DNA of 64,000 bases, taken from NCBI GenBank assembly GCA_040752195.1, contig JBFMFC010000010.1, positions 24,909 through 88,908 on the forward strand, given 5' to 3'. The translations under genes were made by a program, and so were the position numbers. Shown piece after piece: positions 15,460-23,499 of the stretch. This DNA comes from DSNY01 sp040752195. Lineage in GTDB: Bacteria > Pseudomonadota > Gammaproteobacteria > Burkholderiales > Burkholderiaceae_F. The notes below the pieces were generated by a model, which was not told the origin of the DNA, did not search any database, and saw only the letters and a program-made list of their open reading frames with translations. The first letter of the stretch is position 1. Every line of letters begins with the position of its first letter.

Positions 15460-17360
15460 GCGATCGATTCGATTTCAGTCGTTAGTTCCAGCCAGCGGCC
15501 TTCCAGCGCGTCGAGCTGCTGCGCCAGCTCGCCGCGGCGCTTCAGCGTCGCGGCGACTTCGTCGGCTTGTTCCGAATGATAGAAGTCCGGATCGGCCAGG
15601 CGCGCGTCGAGTTCGCGCAAGGCGTCCGACATGCGCGCGATCTCGCCCTCGAGTTTCACGAGCTTCGCCTGCAGCGGCTTGCGCGCGGCGGCCAGACGCT
15701 GCCGTTGCTGCGCTTCCTGCTTCCTCAGCTCGCGCCGGCTCGGCGTCTGGTCGTCGGCGGCGGATTCGCTGCGCTCGCGCCGGCTGGCGAGCACGAGCGC
15801 AGCGTAGTCGTCGAGATCGCCGTCGAAGGACGCCAGCCGGCCGTCATGAACGAGCCAGAGCTGGTCGACGGTCGAGCGCAGCAGATGGCGGTCGTGCGAG
15901 ACGAGCAGCAGCGCCCCCTCGAAGCTCGACAGCGCCACCGTCAGCGCTTCGCGCGTCTCCAAGTCGAGATGGTTGGTCGGCTCGTCGAGGACGAGCAGGT
16001 TGGGGCGCTGCCACGCGAGCAGCGCGAGCGCGCAGCGCGCCTTCTCGCCACCCGACATCGGTCCGACCGGGCTCGTCGCCATCTCGCCGGGAAAGCGGTA
16101 GCTGCCGAGAAAGTCGCGCAACTCCTGCTCGCGCGCCTCGGGCGCAAGCCGGCGAAGCTGCTGCAACGGGCTTTCGTCGGCGCGAAGCTGGTCGAGCTGG
16201 TGCTGCGCGAAGTAGCCGATCGCCAGCCCCGCACCGCGGCGCAGATCGCCCGCCGCGGGGGCGAGCTCACCCGCGATCGCTTTCACGAGCGTGGACTTGC
16301 CGGCGCCGTTGACGCCGAGAATGCCGATCCGGTCGCCGGAGCGGACCAGGAACTTCACATCGTCGAGGATCGTGCGTTCACCGTCCGCAGTGGAATACGC
16401 CAAGCGCAGGTTTTCGGCGTCGATCAGCCGTTCGGGGAGCTTGCGCGGCTCGAGGAACTCGAATCGCCACTCGCGCCGCGCGCGCACCGGCTCGACCGCT
16501 TGCAGCCGCTCGAGCATCTTGATGCGGCTTTGCGCCTGGCGCGCCTTGGTCGCCTTGGCGCGAAAACGGTCGACGAAGCGCTGCAGATGCGCCGCCGTGC
16601 GCTCGTACGTTCTGGCCGCCGCTTCCTGCTGCCGCTGCTGCTCGATCCAGGCGGTTTCGAACGCGCTGTAGTTGCCCGCGTAGCGGCGGATCGTGCCGTC
16701 GGCGACGTGCCAGATCGCGGTGGCGCAGCGGTCGAGGAACTCGCGGTCGTGCGAGATCAGCAGCACGGTCGCGTCCTGGCGTTTGAGCCAGGCTTCCAGC
16801 CAGATCACCGAGTCGAGGTCGAGATGGTTGGTCGGCTCGTCGAGCAGCAACAGGTCGGCCGGCCGCAACAGCGCACGGGCGAGGGCGAGCCGGTTGCGCC
16901 AGCCGCCGGAGAACTCCGCGACGCGCCGCTGCGAATCGCGCTCGGCGAATCCCAACCCGTGCATCACCGCCCTGGCTTGCGCGACGATCGCTCCTTCGTT
17001 CAGCTCCGCGAGCGCCGCGTGGGCATGCGCGAGCGCCAAGTCGTCGTGACCCGCGAGCGCCTGCTGCAGTTCGCTGCGCGCCGCCGTCAGAGGCGCGTGT
17101 CCGGCAAGTACGTAGTCGAGCGCGCTTTCCCCGGCGGCGTCGATATCCTGCGCGACGTGTGCGATGCGCTCCGGCTTGGGTGCCTCGAGTTTGCCGGCCT
17201 CAGGCGCCAGTTCGCCCAGGATGGCGGCGAACAGCGAAGACTTTCCGCTGCCGTTGGCGCCGACGAGCCCGATCCGTTCGCCCGGCGGGGCGATCAGCGA
17301 GACATTACGGTACAGAATGCGGGCCCCGCGCGCGAGCGCGAGGTCGGTCAGGCGGAGCAT
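15456..17360 (-). CDS. ABC-F family ATPase (YheS/Uup-like)
   Basis: 634 aa with two ABC ATPase domains and no membrane segment. The first Walker A is GANGSGKSS (residues 34-42) and the second is GVNGAGKST. Both have DEPTNHLDL Walker B stretches and SGG signatures (FSGGWRNRLALARAL; MSGGEKARCALAL). A basic helical linker lies between them and the C-terminal coiled coil is rich in Arg/Glu. ABC-F proteins act on the ribosome to relieve stalling or resist antibiotics; the closest type by architecture is YheS. First gene of a four-gene operon joined by ATGA overlaps, which is an odd partner for catabolic enzymes. Confidence 0.92.
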   Translation of the reverse strand: MLRLTDLALARGARILYRNVSLIAPPGERIGLVGANGSGKSSLFAAILGELAPEAGKLEAPKPERIAHVAQDIDAAGESALDYVLAGHAPLTAARSELQQALAGHDDLALAHAHAALAELNEGAIVAQARAVMHGLGFAERDSQRRVAEFSGGWRNRLALARALLRPADLLLLDEPTNHLDLDSVIWLEAWLKRQDATVLLISHDREFLDRCATAIWHVADGTIRRYAGNYSAFETAWIEQQRQQEAAARTYERTAAHLQRFVDRFRAKATKARQAQSRIKMLERLQAVEPVRARREWRFEFLEPRKLPERLIDAENLRLAYSTADGERTILDDVKFLVRSGDRIGILGVNGAGKSTLVKAIAGELAPAAGDLRRGAGLAIGYFAQHQLDQLRADESPLQQLRRLAPEAREQELRDFLGSYRFPGEMATSPVGPMSGGEKARCALALLAWQRPNLLVLDEPTNHLDLETREALTVALSSFEGALLLVSHDRHLLRSTVDQLWLVHDGRLASFDGDLDDYAALVLASRRERSESAADDQTPSRRELRKQEAQQRQRLAAARKPLQAKLVKLEGEIARMSDALRELDARLADPDFYHSEQADEVAATLKRRGELAQQLDALEGRWLELTTEIESIA

Positions 17361-17515
17361 CTAGATCGGCGTGCGGATCGCGGGCCGCGCGTTGTATTGA
17401 CTGCCGCACGGAGCCAACCCGCTGGCCGGACATCGGGCGCATCGGCCAATGCCCGCGGGGCGGCGCACCCGCGAGGAAGCGGTCGCGCTCCACGACCCTT
17501 GGCGGGCTATCCGCG

Positions 17516-18412
17516 TCACCGCAGCTCCTCGTGCCTGACGAGGAAGACCATGTCGTCGCCGGCGCTGGTGGTAAGCCAGGTCATCGGGATGTCTTTGAAC
17601 TGCTGCTCGACGGTCGCGCGTTCGCCGCCGACCTCGACGATCAGCAGCCCGCCGCGTTTCAGATGGCTGCGCGCCTCGCGTAGCAGCCGCTTGATCACGT
17701 CCATGCCGTCGCCCCCGCCGGCCAGCGCAAGCCTCGGCTCGTGCGTGTACTCCTTCGGCAGCCTGCTCATCGACGCGTCGGTGACGTACGGCGGATTGCA
17801 CAGGATCACGTCGTAGCGGCGGTTCGGCAGCGCGGCGAACAGGTCCGACTCGACCAGGCGGATCCGGTGTTCGAACCCGTAGTCGGCGACGTTGCGCTGC
17901 GCGACCGCGAGCGCGTCCCTGGACACATCGACCGCGTCGATCTTCGCGCGGGGAAAGACGTCGGCGGCCATCACCGCGAGGCAGCCCGAGCCGGTGCACA
18001 TGTCGAGCAGATCGGCCACGTCGTTCGGATCCTGCACCCACGGGTGCAGCGCGTCCTTCAGCAGCTCCGCGATGAACGAGCGCGGCACGATCGCGCGCTC
18101 GTCGACGTAAAACTTGTAGCCCTGCAGCCAGGCCTCCTGCAGCAGATACGCGGCGGGGACGCGTTTTTTGACGCGCCGTTCGATCAGTTGCAGCAGCGTG
18201 TTGATCTCGGCGTGCGTCAGATAGGCGTCGAGGAAGACGTCGAGCCGCTCGATCGGCAGCTTCAGCGCGCGCATCACGATGAACGCGGCTTCGTCGAAGG
18301 CGTCGATCTGGCCGTGGCCGAAGAAGATGTTGGCCTCGTTGAAGCGCGTCACCGCGAAGCGCAGCACGTCGCGCAGCGTGCGCAGATTCGCCTGGGCGTC
18401 GATGTTGGACAT
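17516..18412 (-). CDS. prmB: Ribosomal protein L3 (uL3) glutamine methyltransferase
   Basis: 298 aa class I SAM-dependent methyltransferase. The SAM-binding CTGSGC (139-144) and the catalytic NPPY (206-209) of HemK-type glutamine methylases are present. The N-terminal helical domain (EANIFFGHGQIDAFDEAAF) is that of PrmB rather than PrmC. It modifies a glutamine of L3 during ribosome assembly. It starts nine bases after the dapE stop, so both are read together. Confidence 0.93.
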   Translation of the reverse strand: MSNIDAQANLRTLRDVLRFAVTRFNEANIFFGHGQIDAFDEAAFIVMRALKLPIERLDVFLDAYLTHAEINTLLQLIERRVKKRVPAAYLLQEAWLQGYKFYVDERAIVPRSFIAELLKDALHPWVQDPNDVADLLDMCTGSGCLAVMAADVFPRAKIDAVDVSRDALAVAQRNVADYGFEHRIRLVESDLFAALPNRRYDVILCNPPYVTDASMSRLPKEYTHEPRLALAGGGDGMDVIKRLLREARSHLKRGGLLIVEVGGERATVEQQFKDIPMTWLTTSAGDDMVFLVRHEELR

Positions 18413-18421
18413 GGTCGTCGT

Positions 18422-19549
18422 TCAGCCGAGCAGCAGCTCGAGCGTGCGCCGGTAGACGTTCTTCAGCGGCTCGAGATCGTCGACGCGGATGTTCTCGTCG
18501 ATCTTGTGGATCGACGCGTTCGGCGGTCCGAACTCGACGACCTGCGGGCAGACGGTCGCGATGAAGCGCCCGTCCGACGTGCCCCCCGTGGTCGAAAGCT
18601 GCGCCTCGACGCCGGCGCACTCCGCGATCGCGCGGCGGATCGCGCCGACCAGCTCGCCCGGCTGCGTCAGGAACGGCTGCGCGCCGACGGTCCACGCGAG
18701 GTCGTAGTCGAGGCCGTGCTTGCGCAGGATCGCTTCGATCCGGCTCATCAGCGTCTCGGCCGTCGAGACGGGGGCGAAGCGCAGGTTGAAGTCGACTTCG
18801 CACGTGCCGGGGATCACGTTCGACGCACCGGTGCCGGCACGGATGTTCGACACCTGGAAGGTCGTCGGCGGGAAGTACTCGTTTCCGCGATCCCATTCGG
18901 TCGCCACGAGCTCGGCCAGCGCGGGGGCCAATTCATGCACGGGATTGCGGGCGAGGTGGGGGTAAGCGACGTGGCCCTGCACGCCCTTGACCGTGAGCTT
19001 GCCCGACAGCGACCCGCGCCGTCCGTTCTTGATCGTGTCGCCGAGGCGGTCGACCGAGGTCGGCTCGCCGACGATGCAGAAGTCGATCGCCTCGGCGCGC
19101 GCGGCAAGCCGCTCGACGACCGCCACGGTGCCGTCGGTGGCCGGGCCTTCCTCGTCGGAGGTCAGCAGCAGCGCGATCGACCCGCGATGCGCCGGGTGCG
19201 CGCGGACGAACTCCTCGGCCGCGACGACGAACGCGGCGATCGAGCTCTTCATGTCGCTCGCGCCGCGCCCGTACAACCGGCCGTCGCGCAGCGTCGGTTC
19301 GAACGGGTCGGAGTGCCACTGTTCGCGCGGTCCGGGCGGAACGACATCGGTATGCCCGGCGAAAACGACGTTCGGCCGCGCCGCGCCGCGCCGCAGCCAC
19401 GCGTTGCTGACGCCGTTGCGGTCGATCCGCTCGGCGCGGAAGCCCAGCGGCGCGAGGCGCTGCGCGATGAGCTCCTGGCAGCCGTCGTCGGCCGGCGTGA
19501 CCGAGCGGCGGACGATCAATTGGCGGACGAGTTCGAGCGTCGCGGACAC
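18422..19549 (-). CDS. dapE: Succinyl-diaminopimelate desuccinylase
   Basis: 375 aa from GTG19549, the same length as the E. coli enzyme as I recall it. M20 di-zinc peptidase that hydrolyses N-succinyl-LL-diaminopimelate in lysine and peptidoglycan synthesis. Metal and catalytic residues: His66 and Asp68 in FAGHTDVVPPG, Asp99 in GRGASDMKSS, Glu133/Glu134 in SDEEGPA. The start sits directly after a 14-bp stem-loop and has no Shine-Dalgarno sequence; a longer in-frame GTG start at 19624 would place the hairpin inside the gene. Lies with dapD and dapC in one gene group, separated from them by a pilus ATPase gene. Confidence 0.94.
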   Translation of the reverse strand: MSATLELVRQLIVRRSVTPADDGCQELIAQRLAPLGFRAERIDRNGVSNAWLRRGAARPNVVFAGHTDVVPPGPREQWHSDPFEPTLRDGRLYGRGASDMKSSIAAFVVAAEEFVRAHPAHRGSIALLLTSDEEGPATDGTVAVVERLAARAEAIDFCIVGEPTSVDRLGDTIKNGRRGSLSGKLTVKGVQGHVAYPHLARNPVHELAPALAELVATEWDRGNEYFPPTTFQVSNIRAGTGASNVIPGTCEVDFNLRFAPVSTAETLMSRIEAILRKHGLDYDLAWTVGAQPFLTQPGELVGAIRRAIAECAGVEAQLSTTGGTSDGRFIATVCPQVVEFGPPNASIHKIDENIRVDDLEPLKNVYRRTLELLLG

Positions 19550-19584
19550 GGATAGTGCGGGGCAAAACGGCCCCGCATTATCCG
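19549..19584 (-). promoter_or_regulatory. Stem-loop at the dapE start
   Basis: On the plus strand CGGATAGTGCGGGG (19549-19562) pairs with CCCCGCATTATCCG (19571-19584) with one G-T mismatch and an 8-nt loop. In the dapE transcript this is a 14-bp hairpin ending at the GTG start codon. It could be the pilU-like gene's terminator (no T-run follows) or could control dapE translation. Confidence 0.6.
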
Positions 19585-19669
19585 TGATCCTTTGCCGGTT
19601 GTCCGTTCGCCGGCGCAGCACCACGCGCGGCCGGACGGTCGCGGCGGCGCGCGGTCGGCGGTGAACGGG

Positions 19670-20806
19670 CTAGATGTTCAGCGTGAACTCGGAAAACGAC
19701 GACGTGTCGTTCGCCGCTCTTTTCGGCTGCTGCACCGGCGTGTTGGGCTTGCCGGCGTTATTGATCAGCCACAGCAGATTGTTCTTCGAATCGGCCGCGG
19801 CGAGCGCGTCCTCGCGCGTGACGACGTCTTTCTGCAACAGCGTGTACAGGCTCTGCTCGAACGATTGGCTCTCGGGCGCGAGGCTGTGCTCCATCGCTTC
19901 CTTGATTCCCGAAATGTCGCCGCGCTCGATCAGCGCGGTCATCTGACCTGCGTTCATCATCACCTCGACCGCCGGGACGCGCCCGCCCTTCTTGGAACGG
20001 ACCAGTCGCTGCGACACGACCGCCTTGAGCGATGCGGCGAGGTCCTCGAACAGCGCCTGCCGCGTCTCCGGCGTGTAGAAGCTGATCACCCGGTTCAACG
20101 CGTGCGCACTGTTGGTCGCGTGCATCGTCGCGACGACCAGATGCCCGGACATCGAGTAGGCGAGTGCGGCGGCCATCGTCTCGCGGTCGCGGATCTCGCC
20201 GATGAACAGCACGTCGGGTGCCTGCCGCATCGCGTTGCGCAGCGCGGCCTCGAGGCTCTTGGCATCGGTGCCGATCTCGCGCTGGTTGATGATCGACTTC
20301 TTGTTGCGGAACAGGAACTCGATCGGATCCTCGAAGGTGAGGATGTGCCCGGTGATCAGTTCGTTGCGATGGTCGAGCATCGACGCGATCGACGTCGACT
20401 TGCCCGAACCGGCGGCGCCGACCATGAGGATCAGTCCGCGCCGCTCCATGATCAGGTCCTTCAGCACGTCGGGCAGCATCAGCTCGTCGAGCCGCGGCAC
20501 TTCGTGCGGGATGTAGCGGACCACCGCCGAGACCGATCCGCGCTGCAGGAAGGCGCTCAGGCGGAAGCTGCCGACGCCGGTGATCGGCAGCCCGATGTTC
20601 AGCTCGCGCGTTTCTTCGAGTTCGCGGAACTGCGCGTCCGTCAGTCGCTCGGCGAGCAGGCTGATGATGGCTTGCGGCGCGAGCCGTTCCTGGTTGATCG
20701 GCACGCATACGCCGTTGATCTTGATCGTGATGGGCGAGCCGACCGCCAGATAGAGGTCGGAGGCGTTCTTCTCCGCCATCAGGTGGAACAGTCGCTCGAG
20801 TGCCAT
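19670..20806 (-). CDS. pilU: PilT/PilU-family type IV pilus retraction ATPase
   Basis: 378 aa secretion-type ATPase. PAS-like N-terminal domain (NASDLYLAVGSPITIKING), Walker A GAAGSGKST (130-138), Asp box FEDPIEF, Walker B VLFIGEIRD, and the His box ATMHATNSAHALNR. It powers pilus retraction at the inner membrane. The N terminus and the long C-terminal tail favour PilU over PilT. No pilT or other pilus gene is adjacent; it sits between dapD and dapE on the same strand. The exact paralogue assignment is therefore moderate. Confidence 0.8.
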   Translation of the reverse strand: MALERLFHLMAEKNASDLYLAVGSPITIKINGVCVPINQERLAPQAIISLLAERLTDAQFRELEETRELNIGLPITGVGSFRLSAFLQRGSVSAVVRYIPHEVPRLDELMLPDVLKDLIMERRGLILMVGAAGSGKSTSIASMLDHRNELITGHILTFEDPIEFLFRNKKSIINQREIGTDAKSLEAALRNAMRQAPDVLFIGEIRDRETMAAALAYSMSGHLVVATMHATNSAHALNRVISFYTPETRQALFEDLAASLKAVVSQRLVRSKKGGRVPAVEVMMNAGQMTALIERGDISGIKEAMEHSLAPESQSFEQSLYTLLQKDVVTREDALAAADSKNNLLWLINNAGKPNTPVQQPKRAANDTSSFSEFTLNI

Positions 20807-20912
20807 CAGCGTCTCCGGGTCAGCACTCGGGGACGATACGCATCGCCCCGCACCCCGTGAAGTCCCGCGATCGGGCGAATAGCGACATCTTGCCCGTTGA
20901 ACTCGGCCGAAC

Positions 20913-21746
20913 TCAGCGGCCTGCGCCGGCCTCGCGCAGCAGGTCGTTGATCGCCGTCTTCGCGCGGGTCTGCGCGTCGACGCGCTTGACGATCACTGCG
21001 CAGTACAGGCTGTACCTGCCGTCGGCCGACGGCAGGCTGCCCGACACCACGACCGACCCGGCCGGAATCCGGCCGTAGGTGACTTCGCCGGTGGCGCGGT
21101 CGTAGATCTTGGTGCTCTGGCCGATGTACACCCCCATGCTGATCACCGAGTTCTCCTCGACGATCACGCCCTCGACGATCTCCGAGCGCGCGCCGATGAA
21201 GCAGTTGTCCTCGATGATCGTCGGGCTGGCCTGCAACGGCTCGAGCACGCCGCCGATGCCCACGCCGCCCGACAGATGCACGTTCTTGCCGATCTGCGCG
21301 CACGAGCCGACGGTGGCCCACGTATCGACCATCGTGCCTTCGTCGACGTAGGCGCCGATGTTCACGTACGAGGGCATCAGCACGACGTTCCTGCCGATGA
21401 ACGCGCCGCGCCGGACCATCGCGGGCGGGACGACGCGAAAGCCGCCGGCAGCGAAATCGCCCGCCGAATACCGGGCAAACTTGCCGGGGACCTTGTCGTA
21501 GTAGCGCGTGTAGCCGCCCGACTCCATCACCTGGTTGTCCTGCAGCCGGAACGACAGCAGAACGGCTTTCTTGACCCACTGCTGCACGACCCATTGGCCG
21601 GCGCGCTTCTCGGCGACGCGCAGCTCGCCTGCGTCGAGTCGGGCGAGCGTCTCGTCGACCGCACGGCGCACGTCGGCCGGCGCGTTCGCGGGACTCAGTT
21701 CCGAGCGGCGCTCCCATGCGCCTTCGATGATCTGCTGGGGGGTCAT
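20913..21746 (-). CDS. dapD: 2,3,4,5-tetrahydropyridine-2,6-dicarboxylate N-succinyltransferase
   Basis: 277 aa left-handed beta-helix acyltransferase that succinylates tetrahydrodipicolinate in the DAP/lysine pathway. Hexapeptide repeats fill the middle (AFIGRNVVLMPSYVNIGAYV, then GVGIGGVLEPLQ, NCFIGARSEIVEG). The N terminus MTPQQIIEGAWERR and the SLPSADGRYSLYCAVIVKRV C-terminal part are typical of DapD. The ATG overlaps the dapC stop by four bases, linking it to the preceding step's aminotransferase. Confidence 0.95.
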   Translation of the reverse strand: MTPQQIIEGAWERRSELSPANAPADVRRAVDETLARLDAGELRVAEKRAGQWVVQQWVKKAVLLSFRLQDNQVMESGGYTRYYDKVPGKFARYSAGDFAAGGFRVVPPAMVRRGAFIGRNVVLMPSYVNIGAYVDEGTMVDTWATVGSCAQIGKNVHLSGGVGIGGVLEPLQASPTIIEDNCFIGARSEIVEGVIVEENSVISMGVYIGQSTKIYDRATGEVTYGRIPAGSVVVSGSLPSADGRYSLYCAVIVKRVDAQTRAKTAINDLLREAGAGR

Positions 21747-22945
21747 CGGGACCTCGACAGGGTTTCGGTGAATTCTGCAATCCGCTGCGCGGCGTCGAGC
21801 ACCTCGTCGACGCCTGCCACCAGGGCGATCCGCACGAACCCGGCACCCGGGTTCAGTCCGTCGCACTCGCGCGCCAGGAAACTGCCCGGCAGCACGGTGA
21901 CATTGCGCTCGGCAAAGAGTCGGCGCGTGTACTCCGTATCGTCGATCGGGGTTCGCGCCCACAGGTAAAACGCCGCTTCGGGCAGCGCAGTCGGCAGCGC
22001 GCGCGCGACGATCGGCGTGGCCTGCGCGAATTTGGTCGCGTACAGCCGGCGGTTCTCGCGCACGTGCGCCTCGTCGTTCCATGCGGCGATGCTCGCGGCC
22101 TGCGCCGGCGGGCTCATCGCGTTGCCGTGATAGGTCCGATACAGCAGGAACTTCTTCAGCACCGCCGAATCGCCGGCGACGAAACCCGAGCGCAGCCCCG
22201 GCACGTTCGAGCGCTTTGACAGGCTGCCGAATGCGACGAGGCGCGGAAAGCCGTGTCGGCCCAGCGCATGCGCCGCCTGCAGGCCGCCCAGGGGAGGGCG
22301 TGCTTCGTCGAAATAGATCTCCGAATAGCACTCGTCGGACGCGATGACGAAACCGTAGCGATCCGACAGCGTGAACAGCTCGCGCCATTCGTCGAGCGTC
22401 ATCACGCGCCCGGTCGGGTTGGCCGGCGTGCAGACGTAGACGAGCTGCACGCGCCGCCACTCGTCCGGCGTCACGCGCTCGAAAGCCATGCGAAAGCCGT
22501 TTTCGGGCGTGGTTGGCAGAAACAGCGGCTGCGCCCCGGCAAGCAGCGCCGCGCCCTCGTAGATCTGATAGAAGGGGTTCGGCAGGATCACGAGCGCATC
22601 GCGCGTCCGGTCGATGACCGCCTGCGCGAAGGCGAACAACGCCTCGCGCGAGCCGTTGACCGGCAGCACTTGCGTCGCGGGATCGACCGCGGGCAGTCCG
22701 AACCGGCGCGCGACCCACGCCGCGATCGCCTCGCGCAGCTCGGGCACGCCGATCGTGCTCGGGTACTGCGCAAGCGCGGGCAGCGCCTTCGTCAAGGCGT
22801 CGAAGATCAACGGCGGCGTGGCGTGCTTCGGTTCGCCGATCGACAGGTTGACGTGCGGCAGATGGGCGGGAGGGGTCGCCCCCGCCAGCAGCGCGCGCAG
22901 CTGCTCGAACGGATACGGCTGCAGCTTGCCCAGGTCCGGGTTCAT
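21743..22945 (-). CDS. dapC: Succinyldiaminopimelate aminotransferase
   Basis: 400 aa fold-type I PLP aminotransferase that makes N-succinyl-LL-DAP. Residues visible: NPTG (176-179), Asp204-x2-Tyr207, and the PLP lysine Lys244 in GSLSKRSNVPG, with an arginine after GLR for phosphate binding. The SIGEPKHATPPLI segment is characteristic of DapC. It is encoded directly upstream of and overlapping dapD, and its own start overlaps the queF stop. The dapC-dapD pair supports this over other aminotransferases. Confidence 0.92.
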   Translation of the reverse strand: MNPDLGKLQPYPFEQLRALLAGATPPAHLPHVNLSIGEPKHATPPLIFDALTKALPALAQYPSTIGVPELREAIAAWVARRFGLPAVDPATQVLPVNGSREALFAFAQAVIDRTRDALVILPNPFYQIYEGAALLAGAQPLFLPTTPENGFRMAFERVTPDEWRRVQLVYVCTPANPTGRVMTLDEWRELFTLSDRYGFVIASDECYSEIYFDEARPPLGGLQAAHALGRHGFPRLVAFGSLSKRSNVPGLRSGFVAGDSAVLKKFLLYRTYHGNAMSPPAQAASIAAWNDEAHVRENRRLYATKFAQATPIVARALPTALPEAAFYLWARTPIDDTEYTRRLFAERNVTVLPGSFLARECDGLNPGAGFVRIALVAGVDEVLDAAQRIAEFTETLSRSR

Positions 22946-23361
22946 CCGCGCGTGCTCGACTGCAGCGGGAAGGCGCCGAGCTCGACATACGGCGCCGGCT
23001 TCCAGCCGCGCTTGCGGTGCTCGACGACGACGGTGGTGAAGATGCCGCCGCGCACGTACCAGCGGGCGGTCAGCCGCATGAAGCGCGGCGCCAGCGCGCG
23101 AACGAGATCGTCGAGGATGCGGTTGGTGACCGCCTCGTGGAAGACGCCCTCGTTGCGGTACGACCACATGTACAGCTTCAGGCTCTTTAGCTCGACGTTG
23201 CGCCGGTCCGGCACGTAGTCGAGGATCATCGTCGCGAAGTCCGGCTGCCCGGTCAACGGGCACAGGCAGGTGAACTCGGGGACTTCGATGTGAACCAGGT
23301 AGTCGCGGGCCGGCGCGGGATTGGCAAAGGTGTCGAGTTTTCGGGTCGGCCGCGTGGCCAT
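22942..23361 (-). CDS. queF: NADPH-dependent 7-cyano-7-deazaguanine reductase
   Basis: 139 aa single-domain QueF of the short YkvM type. It reduces preQ0 to preQ1 for queuosine in tRNA. Catalytic cysteine Cys34 in TCLCPLTGQPDFA with Asp41, and the substrate motif SLKLYMWSYRNEGVFHE. ATG23361 gives MATRPTRKLD; a GTG at 23391 would add ten residues and neither has a strong ribosome binding site. First gene of the queF-dapC-dapD group, each joined by ATGA overlap, although queuosine and lysine synthesis are unrelated. Confidence 0.93.
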   Translation of the reverse strand: MATRPTRKLDTFANPAPARDYLVHIEVPEFTCLCPLTGQPDFATMILDYVPDRRNVELKSLKLYMWSYRNEGVFHEAVTNRILDDLVRALAPRFMRLTARWYVRGGIFTTVVVEHRKRGWKPAPYVELGAFPLQSSTRG

Positions 23362-23419
23362 CGAAGCGCTCAGCGTTTCGGCTTCACGCACGAAGCCGGA
23401 GATGAAAGAAGGTCGCCTG

Positions 23420-23426
23420 TATTATA
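23420..23426. promoter_or_regulatory. Shared -10 region of queF and smc
   Basis: TATTATA reads TATTAT on the plus strand (23420-23425) and TATAAT on the minus strand (23426-23421). Both genes lie divergent to it: queF start about 60 nt to the left, smc start 74 nt to the right. No clear -35 boxes were found. Confidence 0.45.
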
Positions 23427-23499
23427 CGAAGCCATCGTGATGACCTGACGCTGCGCTTCGCTTCCGCATCCGCGCGTCGCTACTCCCGGAAACTCCAAG

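Noticed and set aside
9576..17360. Genomic island or prophage in the accessory region
   Set aside because: No integrase, transposase, tRNA-flanking repeat or change in base composition was seen by eye; ordinary variable metabolic genes explain it.
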